Part shown: positions 1-4,811 of the stretch, one piece after another
Layout of the letters: each line of letters begins with the position of its first letter
Position numbering within the stretch: the stretch's first letter is position 1
Source: Candidatus Segatella mututuai
Lineage (GTDB): Bacteria > Bacteroidota > Bacteroidia > Bacteroidales > Bacteroidaceae
Direction of reading: 5' to 3'
NCBI GenBank assembly: GCA_002439605.1
Contig: DJOI01000055.1
Span: forward strand, 41,837-48,099
DNA: 6,263 nucleotides
The notes under the pieces: model-generated
What the model saw: only the letters and a program-made list of their open reading frames with translations
Database searches by the model: none
What the model was told of the DNA's origin: nothing
Program-made: the position numbers and the translations under genes

Positions 1-26
1 TCAAGGTTTGAATCCTTGCGGAGTCA
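1..26 (+). tRNA. 3' tail of a tRNA, cut by the window edge
   Basis: The bases fold as the end of a tRNA. A five-pair T stem (CAAGG at 2-6 with CCTTG at 14-18) closes a seven-base loop TTTGAAT. The 3' acceptor strand CGGAGTC follows at 19-25, with discriminator A at 26. The 5' half and the anticodon lie outside the window, so the amino acid cannot be read; the missing acceptor strand should be close to GACTCCG. CCA is not encoded. Only nine bases separate it from the next tRNA, so the two are probably cut from one transcript. Confidence 0.8.
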
Positions 27-35
27 CAAAGAGTT

Positions 36-108
36 GCACCCTTAGCTCAGTTGGTAGAGCAACTGACTCTTAATCAGTGGGTCTAGGGTTCGAATCCCTA
101 AGGGTGTA
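36..108 (+). tRNA. tRNA-Lys (anticodon CUU)
   Basis: This is a complete 73-base cloverleaf. The acceptor strands are GCACCCT (36-42) and AGGGTGT (101-107), seven pairs with one G-U, and the discriminator is A108. The D stem is GCTC/GAGC (45-48 with 57-60). The anticodon stem is ACTGA/TCAGT (62-66 with 74-78), with loop CTCTTAA and anticodon CTT at 69-71. The T stem is TAGGG/CCCTA (84-88 with 96-100) around the canonical loop TTCGAAT. CUU reads lysine AAG codons. CCA is not encoded and must be added by the CCA-adding enzyme. It follows another tRNA by nine bases and is followed at once by a terminator, so it is the last gene of a tRNA operon. Confidence 0.97.
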
Positions 109-116
109 CTATGTTG

Positions 117-147
117 AAGTCTATGTCTTATCGACATAGACTTTTTT
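117..147 (+). terminator. Intrinsic terminator of the tRNA operon
   Basis: A perfect 11-pair inverted repeat, AAGTCTATGTC (117-127) and GACATAGACTT (133-143), flanks the five-base loop TTATC. A T tract (142-147) begins inside the second arm and runs on past it. The hairpin starts nine bases after the tRNA-Lys 3' end, so it should end the tRNA transcript. Confidence 0.9.
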
Positions 148-217
148 GTTTATATTCCTTTTCGTTCATTCAATAAGGGGTCAACGGATATTTCCGGTTG
201 GTGGCAACTTACAATTA

Positions 218-563
218 AGAATATAATGTCTGTCCCTTGAGCTCATTGCGGACCTACTTGCATTTGTGCACATGAAGATAGGTGGCACGTCCACTAATGG
301 AAAATCCTGGATTATATGACAATCGCAAACCCATGGGATTTCACCTTTCCACTCTTTTTGTCCTCGCGCGTCTGAACTTTCTTCTCATCGAGATGATTGT
401 CGCATTCGTCAAACTATATGTGAAGCTCTGTTGCGTAAAGAACATCTTTGTCCAAAGTACGCTGGGTTACAAAGTCTGTCACCTCGAAGTATTCAAGCAC
501 CCTTTCGAGTAGGAAATATGAGGCGAGGCCTTCATACATATTTATATTGCCATTCTGATTCAT
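218..563 (-). pseudogene. Decayed N-terminal transposase fragment (ISAon1-like N-region)
   Basis: Read from ATG 563 on the minus strand, the first 49 codons are open (ending DVLYATELHI) and then meet TAG at 416-414. The frame continues with FDECDNHLDE and ..KSHGFAIV until about 317, where the frame shifts to give IIQDFPL. A second shift at about 293 gives GRATYLHVHKCK, followed by TAG at 256-254 and then VRNELKGQTLYS. Repairing two one-base deletions and the two stops gives one continuous protein. Its order of blocks (LLERVLEYFEV, a HIY.DE-like strand, SHGF, IQDFPLRGRATYLHV, basic-W) resembles what I recall of the small N-terminal proteins of Bacteroidota ISAon1-type transposases. The DDE catalytic part is absent: reading fades near 205, close to the tRNA terminator. 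The two stops can be explained as a Tyr codon and TGG each changed to TAG. The family assignment is from memory and moderate; that this is a broken gene is fairly secure. Confidence 0.65.
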
Positions 564-567
564 AGTA

Positions 568-575
568 CAAAGGTA
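568..575 (-). promoter_or_regulatory. -7 element (TACCTTTG) of the transposase relic
   Basis: On the minus strand TACCTTTG matches the Bacteroidota -7 consensus TAnnTTTG. It ends only four bases before the ATG at 563, so a transcript would have almost no leader. The element lies inside a six-base inverted repeat, TAGTAC (563-568) and GTACTA (573-578). No clear -33 box was identified. Confidence 0.45.
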
Positions 576-689
576 CTACTTTTTGGCTATCATGTATCGT
601 TTGGCAACCGTTTTTGGGTTAGTATCTGCACAGCTTCCTCCACAGAGTTTGTTGGTCGCGTCAAGTTCCGCAGAGACACTTTCCACAAT

Positions 690-728
690 AAAAAAAGTTG
701 GGTTGACGGTAAAGCCACCAGCTCAACC
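690..728 (-). terminator. Possible weak terminator after the plug-protein gene
   Basis: On the minus strand GGTTGA (728-723, overlapping the stop codon) can pair with TCAACC (706-701). A GGT/ACC pairing is possible inside the loop. Four bases later comes a seven-T run (696-690). The stem is short and has a poor loop, so this is tentative, but no better hairpin follows the gene. Confidence 0.35.
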
Positions 729-1988
729 TTCTGTTTTTACCATCACTTCGCCGTACCCCAACAAACGGTCGGTACGGTCGCCTACACCTCTATAATACAC
801 CAGCACCTGATACTTATTTCTCGTTTGATAGAAACTGCCCTCGGTGGTCACAGGTTTTGCCTTTCCATCGGCATCCACCACCACATAGCGATAACTGTAG
901 TACCCCTGCTTCAACAGTACTGCGCCCTTGTAGCCCTTGATGCCCTCGTTGTACTCCATGCGATAGGAAGGAAGAAAACTGTCCTGCGTCCAGGCTCCGT
1001 TAAGATACACATCGCCCTGCTGGTAAGGAGCCTGCAGGAAAAAATGTACCCAGGCATAATCCGACGTAAAGGTGTTGTCTATATTGTCGCTGTTGCGAAT
1101 GTAGAATGCCCCATTTGCCGACTCATCATACACATAGTTGGGACGTGGCAAGTCTGCCATAACATAGGCGTGTGCCTCGCTTCCGTCCCAGGAGATGCTG
1201 TCGAGCCCCATGGTGGTATGACTGAGATCCAGCATCTCAAACTTGCGATACTCGTTACCACCATCGAATATCAACTGTCGGCAATGCAGCCAACTCTGTC
1301 CGCTGTTGTTCACGTACTCTGCATGCGGTGCCTCCACAGCATTGTCCCATCTTCCGTTCTGAAGCACGACAACCTTCAGTTGCCTTTCGGGATTGGTCAC
1401 TTTCACCTCTTCATTGTCTATCGACATCGCCACTTGCTGATGGCTTTGATAAATATCTATATCGGTATTTCCCGATACAGACATGGAAACCTTCATCAGG
1501 GGGTCTACCAACATGAAGCAGGCTGTGAAGACGGGCTGGGTATCGTCATCGGCAAACACTGACAGTTTGTAGTTGCCGCTCATCGTCAGCCGACAATGCT
1601 CGTTGGGAATGGTCAGACTGTAATGAGTATAGAGATGATTGGTGTTGATCGACTGCTCGTAGTTGTCGATGGTAAGTTCCCCATTGAATCCCTGCAGAAA
1701 ATTATTAGTAAAGATTTCCTGCGACACCGACCAGTCGGCTTCACAATGTTCTATTTTGTAATGATAGCGCTCATAGTCGTGGGTCATATCATCGAAATCA
1801 ATGTGCACAGGCTCGCCAAGTTGAGCAACAGGCATTTCCTGCCACCGCTGTCCAGCCACCACTTGCAGACTGGCAATACGCTGGTTGTAAACCACATGAC
1901 GCTGTGCCAAGGCAGGCATAACAACAAAAATCGTTGTCCATAACCACGCCATCTTACACAACAAGTTAAAGAGATTATAATGCTTCAT
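723..1988 (-). CDS. Type IX secretion plug-like protein (DUF5103)
   Basis: A 421-residue secreted protein. Residues 1-28 form a signal peptide: a basic start (MKHYN), a hydrophobic core (MAWLWTTIFVV) and a PALA cleavage site before Q29. The mature part has features I associate with the DUF5103/T9SS plug family: a Q.....WEMP-like opening (here RWQEMPVAQLGE), the block YKIEHCEADW (about 77-86), THYSLTIPNEHCRLTMSGNYKL (in two parts, about 121-142), and a C-terminal beta domain with YKGAVLLKQGYYSYRYV and YQVLVYYRGVGDRTDRLLG. In Flavobacterium the plug protein occupies the SprA outer-membrane translocon when no substrate carrier (PorV) is bound; the same role here is inferred. An upstream in-frame ATG at 2006 was rejected because the promoter -7 element (2001-1994) would fall inside the coding region. 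The gene stands alone on this strand and diverges from the cupin gene across about 130 bases. The family call is strong; that this organism has a working T9SS cannot be seen here. Confidence 0.85.
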   Translation of the reverse strand: MKHYNLFNLLCKMAWLWTTIFVVMPALAQRHVVYNQRIASLQVVAGQRWQEMPVAQLGEPVHIDFDDMTHDYERYHYKIEHCEADWSVSQEIFTNNFLQGFNGELTIDNYEQSINTNHLYTHYSLTIPNEHCRLTMSGNYKLSVFADDDTQPVFTACFMLVDPLMKVSMSVSGNTDIDIYQSHQQVAMSIDNEEVKVTNPERQLKVVVLQNGRWDNAVEAPHAEYVNNSGQSWLHCRQLIFDGGNEYRKFEMLDLSHTTMGLDSISWDGSEAHAYVMADLPRPNYVYDESANGAFYIRNSDNIDNTFTSDYAWVHFFLQAPYQQGDVYLNGAWTQDSFLPSYRMEYNEGIKGYKGAVLLKQGYYSYRYVVVDADGKAKPVTTEGSFYQTRNKYQVLVYYRGVGDRTDRLLGYGEVMVKTEG

Positions 1989-1993
1989 AGGCG

Positions 1994-2001
1994 CAAAGAT
2001 A
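1994..2001 (-). promoter_or_regulatory. -7 element (TATCTTTG) of the plug-protein gene
   Basis: The minus strand carries TATCTTTG, a perfect TAnnTTTG match, ending five bases before the ATG at 1988. Transcription would start at or within a few bases of the start codon, giving a very short leader. This fixes the start at 1988 rather than 2006. A TTG upstream (in GGTTGAAAAC) is spaced only about 12 bases from it, and another TTTG about 26, so the -33 box is uncertain. Confidence 0.6.
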
Positions 2002-2091
2002 AGCAAAAGTTTTCAACCTGCCATACGCAAAGCCATAAAAATCATCAGAAAATTTTAGGGCAAAGCATACTCGTAGCTCGCAGAAAATATG

Positions 2092-2099
2092 TATCTTTG
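2092..2099 (+). promoter_or_regulatory. -7 element (TATCTTTG) of the cupin-aminotransferase unit
   Basis: TATCTTTG matches TAnnTTTG and lies 20 bases before the ATG at 2120, leaving a short AT-rich leader (GTTAACGCAAATAAAG). No good TTTG -33 box stands at 19-21 bases upstream. The same eight bases serve the divergent plug-protein gene about 90 bases away. It would drive both the cupin and the aminotransferase genes. Confidence 0.6.
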
Positions 2100-2119
2100 C
2101 AAAGTTAACGCAAATAAAG

Positions 2120-2470
2120 ATGCTAGAGAAATCTAAACAGCTCATCAATCTGGCCAAGATATTCGACCCACGCGGCAATCTTACCGTAGTGGAACAGAAT
2201 AAAAACATTCCCTTCTACATCAAGGAGGTGAGGTGGCTTTATGGAATCCGTGCAGACAGCAGCCTTCCAGTGCAAACCAGCCAGGGACAAAAGTTCATCG
2301 TCCCCCTGAGTGGTTCATTTCGCGTCAGGATGGTTCATGATGACACAGAAGATAGCTTTCTGCTCAATCATCCCTACCAGGGCCTGCTCGTCGAGTCGGG
2401 ATCACAGTACACCATCGAGAATGTGGCAAGAGGCTCTGTATGCCTCGTCATCGACTCACAAGAAGCGTAA
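2120..2470 (+). CDS. FdtA/QdtA (WxcM-like) cupin lacking the family histidines
   Basis: A 116-residue protein without signal peptide or membrane segment. It follows the layout of the sugar 3,4-ketoisomerase cupins: INLAKIFDPRGNLTVVEQNKNIPFYIKEV in two blocks (residues 9-37), KFIVPLSGSFRV (about 58-69), FLLNHPYQGLLV (about 77-88) and GSVCLVIDS (about 105-113). FdtA and QdtA convert dTDP-4-keto-6-deoxyglucose to a 3-keto sugar for a partner aminotransferase. The usual RGxHAHK segment, with the two histidines thought to act in catalysis, is replaced here by a stretch reading LPVQTSQGQK, with no histidine. The usual WREM/WHEM segment is also gone (SGSQYTI), and the C-terminal acidic-tyrosine tail (DYYDE..YIRDY) is missing. 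The fold is therefore probably kept while isomerase activity is doubtful. It may be a divergent binding or scaffold protein, or an inactive copy. The next gene begins five bases after its stop. Confidence 0.8.
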   Translation: MLEKSKQLINLAKIFDPRGNLTVVEQNKNIPFYIKEVRWLYGIRADSSLPVQTSQGQKFIVPLSGSFRVRMVHDDTEDSFLLNHPYQGLLVESGSQYTIENVARGSVCLVIDSQEA

Positions 2471-2475
2471 AAGTT

Positions 2476-3588
2476 ATGCGAAATATCGATTATCTCAACC
2501 TCAAGGACATCAACAGCCCGTTACGGCAAGACATCCTCGATGCCATTCATCAGGTGGTGGAAAGCGGATGGTATCTGCAGGGCAAATCCAATCAGCAGTT
2601 TTCTGAAGCTTACGCCCAGTACATCGGTACACAATACTGCATACCCTGCGGAAATGGATTGGATGCACTGAAACTGATGCTCAGAGGAGAAATGGAACTG
2701 GGCAGACTGCATGAGGGCGACGAAGTCATCGTGCCCGCCAATACCTACATTGCCACCATTCTTGCCATCACAGCGTGCCGGCTAAGACCTGTTCTCGTAG
2801 AACCAAGATGGGAAACGCTGCAGATTGACGACCGTCAGCTCTGCCAGGCTCTTACGCCTCGAACCAAGGCTGTAATGATCGTGCATCTATATGGCAGATG
2901 TGCCATGACCGAGACGATAGAGCGTTTCTGCCTGTCGAATAACCTATTGCTCTTCGAAGACAACGCACAGGCTCATGGGTGCATGTATGGCCACAGAAAA
3001 ACGGGCTCGTTGGGCCAAGCCGCCGCCCATAGTTTCTACCCTGGAAAGAACCTGGGAGCCTTGGGCGATGCTGGTGCTGTGACTACCGACGACAGAGAGT
3101 TGGCAGAGGTCGTAAAGGCCTTGGGCAACTACGGTAGCAACCGTAAATACATTTTTCCATACCTCGGCACAAACTCGCGCATGGACGAGTTGCAAGCTGC
3201 AGTTCTGACTGTAAAACTTCGCTATCTCGACCTGCTCAACGAGACTCGCCGGCAGCGTGCCAAGGAATATCTTTCGCTCATCGATAATCCCAAGGTCATA
3301 ATTCCTTACCAGATGTACGACGACTGGAGTCGCAACGTGGTTCACATATTCCCTGTCTTCTGCGAGAAGCGCGACGAATTGCGGACTTTCTTGAGCCAGC
3401 ATGGTATAGGTACGATGATCCACTACCCCATCCCGCCCCATAAACAAGCATGCTACAGCTCCTGGAACAACCTTTTCCTGTCCATCACAGAGCGCATCCA
3501 CCAACAGGAGCTCAGCCTACCATGCCATCAGATGCTGAATTCGGAAGAAACCAAGTATATAGCGGAAACTATCAATAGTTTTCTATAA
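2476..3588 (+). CDS. DegT/DnrJ/EryC1/StrS sugar aminotransferase (FdtB/QdtB-like)
   Basis: A 370-residue cytoplasmic PLP-dependent enzyme of the DegT/DnrJ/EryC1/StrS family, usual length for FdtB/QdtB. Visible motifs in order: GWYLQGKSNQQFSEAYAQYIG (about 31-51, in two blocks), CGNGLDAL (58-65), GDEVIVPANTYIAT (81-94), MIVHLYGR (134-141), EDNAQAHG (161-168; D162 expected near the PLP pyridine nitrogen), and FYPGKNLGALGDAGAV (187-202), where K191 is the Schiff-base lysine. Then come NSRMDELQAA (233-242), the HYPIPPHKQ segment (316-324) and SLPCHQML (347-354). All key residues look intact. These enzymes transfer an amino group, usually from glutamate, to a keto-sugar nucleotide. The FdtA-like neighbour suggests a 3-amino-3,6-dideoxyhexose, but the exact product cannot be read. 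ATG 2476 was chosen over an upstream ATG at 2440 because homology begins at NIDYLNL and 2440 lies well inside the cupin gene. The two genes are probably co-transcribed and translationally coupled. Confidence 0.9.
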   Translation: MRNIDYLNLKDINSPLRQDILDAIHQVVESGWYLQGKSNQQFSEAYAQYIGTQYCIPCGNGLDALKLMLRGEMELGRLHEGDEVIVPANTYIATILAITACRLRPVLVEPRWETLQIDDRQLCQALTPRTKAVMIVHLYGRCAMTETIERFCLSNNLLLFEDNAQAHGCMYGHRKTGSLGQAAAHSFYPGKNLGALGDAGAVTTDDRELAEVVKALGNYGSNRKYIFPYLGTNSRMDELQAAVLTVKLRYLDLLNETRRQRAKEYLSLIDNPKVIIPYQMYDDWSRNVVHIFPVFCEKRDELRTFLSQHGIGTMIHYPIPPHKQACYSSWNNLFLSITERIHQQELSLPCHQMLNSEETKYIAETINSFL

Positions 3589-3642
3589 GACGACTATACA
3601 ATTCTCCGAGCAATAGCATATAAGAGGTTTCGACATCTTTTG

Positions 3643-4014
3643 CTAACTGGCATCATCTTCTACGAGAATATCCAACCCCTCGGCGATAGCTTTGAGACGA
3701 TTCCTGACTCTTGCTGCCAACGACAATGTTTTTTGAGACTCTTCTGTCGGTGTTGGCTTCTCCCGTTCTTGCATCCCTTGTGGCACATTTAGTGAATCGA
3801 CATGAGTCTCACTGTTGCCTCCTGTAGACATGTTGTTATTCTCATTGTCCGCTTCTAATTTATTTTTTGCAATGGCCTTCTTTTCTTTTGGTGGAACGAT
3901 ATTGTCTCTTATTGGGTGATAAAGTTTGTCGATAATCTTTTGATAGTCTTCCTCTTCCTTGCCAGGAGATAAAGCCTCAGGAATCTCTTTCCCATTCTTT
4001 TTGTATTTTTGCAA
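3643..4014 (-). CDS. Unrecognised charged hypothetical protein, start uncertain
   Basis: An open frame of 123 codons whose first possible start is TTG at 4014; its first ATG is at 3831 (62 residues). I do not recognise the family. The translation looks protein-like: a lysine/glutamate-rich N-terminal part (EEEDYQKIIDKLYHPIRDN), a low-complexity polar middle (NENNN, STGGNSETH, KPTPTEES) and a likely C-terminal helix (LAARVRNRLKAIAEGLDIL) ending VEDDAS. No signal peptide or membrane segment is seen. It is convergent with the aminotransferase gene and head to head with the frame at 4020, whose -7 element lies inside this frame's first codons. A TTG start is unusual for this phylum, so it may be a gene that lost its 5' end, or may begin at 3831. 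Codon composition argues against a chance shadow, because nothing overlaps it on the other strand. Confidence 0.5.
   Translation of the reverse strand: MQKYKKNGKEIPEALSPGKEEEDYQKIIDKLYHPIRDNIVPPKEKKAIAKNKLEADNENNNMSTGGNSETHVDSLNVPQGMQEREKPTPTEESQKTLSLAARVRNRLKAIAEGLDILVEDDAS
4004..4011 (+). promoter_or_regulatory. -7 element (TATTTTTG) before the 4020 gene
   Basis: TATTTTTG fits TAnnTTTG and ends eight bases before ATG 4020, so the leader would be very short. A T-rich stretch (CTTTCCC, about 3987-3993) stands where a -33 box would be but is not a good TTTG match. Confidence 0.45.
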
Positions 4015-4019
4015 GTAAG

Positions 4020-4614
4020 ATGCAAAAAGAAACAGAAAATATGACTGCAGAGGAGAAAGCCGCCCAAGTACGTATACTTTCCACCCAACTTTTGGCAGAG
4101 GGAAGAACCGACCTTCTGCTGAAAGCCATCAGTGTGCCTGTTTTGGAGCAACTTCGCATCGAAGCTGCCAGGTCTACGCTCAGTTCTTTGGTCATCACCA
4201 AGGATTTCCGTTTCATCTTACCCGACTATGGCAACAAGAAGGTGATGCTTAGCCCTATCCACAAGGCGCTCTACCTACTTCTTTCTGAACCATCCAGAAG
4301 GGATAGAGTTCAAGAAGTTGGCCGATTATCGCGAAGAACTGCTTGCCATATATAATAAGGTTGGAAACAGGATTGACCCAGAAAAAATTATAGAGACGGT
4401 GAATCGTCTTGTCAATCCTCTTGACAATGCCATCAATGAGAAGTGCTCTCGCATCAAGGCTGCCTTCTCAGACTTGATGGATGAATACCAAGCCGACTAC
4501 TATATCATCAATAGTCATGTGAAGCACCATCAAAGTACAGCCAACAAGCTGTGGTTTGAACGATTGAAAATCATCAACCTTCCAAGGGAACTTGTCATCT
4601 ATCAATCTTCTTGA
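4020..4614 (+). pseudogene. Bacteroidota hypothetical protein, frameshifted at about 4281
   Basis: The first frame runs from ATG 4020 through PDYGNKKVMLSPIHKALYLL; the continuation lies in the next frame as FLNHPEGIEFKKLADYREELLAIY. Removing one base (for example C4281 in CTTCTTTC) joins them into a 197-residue protein: 87 codons before the shift and 110 after. Without the correction the first frame continues into unrelated sequence (SEPSRRDRV..) and stops near 4355. The repaired protein resembles an uncharacterised family I know from Bacteroides/Prevotella, with the run HPEGI.FK.LADYREELL.IY, the block INEKCSRIKAAF, and the ending INLPRELV. No function is known to me. It has no signal peptide or membrane span. 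It is cytoplasmic and helical by appearance, and stands alone between the minus-strand hypothetical gene and the uxaC promoter. Either the gene is broken, or there is a sequencing error, or less likely a +1 ribosomal shift at CTT CTT TCT. Confidence 0.75.
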
Positions 4615-4695
4615 TGCCACTCAAATAGGCTGGTCGCAATGGTACACCTATGCCCAATGGCGACCATCGTTATGCCCAAGCCATCCATCGGCGGT

Positions 4696-4733
4696 ACGTA
4701 ATCGTTTAAGTAAAATAAATCTAATAATTACGT
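4696..4733 (+). repeat. Inverted repeat ACGTAAT / ATTACGT upstream of uxaC
   Basis: Seven-base arms at 4696-4702 and 4727-4733 are perfect reverse complements around a 24-base AT-rich spacer. The right arm is followed by C and seven T (4735-4741). It could be a weak terminator for whatever reads in from upstream, or a binding site for a regulator, since it ends five bases before the proposed -33 box of uxaC. Confidence 0.35.
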
Positions 4734-4738
4734 CTTTT

Positions 4739-4771
4739 TTTGGCGGATTGCAAAAAAATAATGTATATTTG
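4739..4771 (+). promoter_or_regulatory. uxaC promoter
   Basis: A TTTG at 4739-4742 and TATATTTG at 4764-4771 are separated by 21 bases, fitting the Bacteroidota -33/-7 arrangement. The leader to ATG 4812 is about 35 bases, A-rich and without a Shine-Dalgarno sequence, as is common in this phylum. Confidence 0.65.
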
Positions 4772-4811
4772 CAAGTCGAATAAGCAAAACTTTAAAAACT
4801 AAATTACAATT

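Noticed and set aside
36..108. tRNA-Lys as an integration (att) site for a mobile island
   Set aside because: No second copy of the tRNA 3' end (GGGTTCGAATCCC...) is found in the window and no integrase gene is present, so only the neighbouring transposase relic hints at mobility.
282..512. A 76-codon plus-strand open frame
   Set aside because: It lies antisense to the transposase relic, whose minus-strand reading has recognisable family blocks; the plus-strand product resembles nothing and has no promoter.
825..1562. A long plus-strand open frame of 245 codons
   Set aside because: It is a shadow of the DUF5103 gene on the opposite strand. The minus-strand product has a signal peptide and family motifs, while this one is low in charge and has no recognisable features.
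2944..3504. A 186-codon minus-strand frame
   Set aside because: It lies antisense within the aminotransferase gene, whose PLP motifs establish the real frame.
4631..4666. TGGTCGC/GCGACCA hairpin as a terminator for the frameshifted gene
   Set aside because: The 22-base loop is long and no T tract follows; the next one is about 70 bases away.
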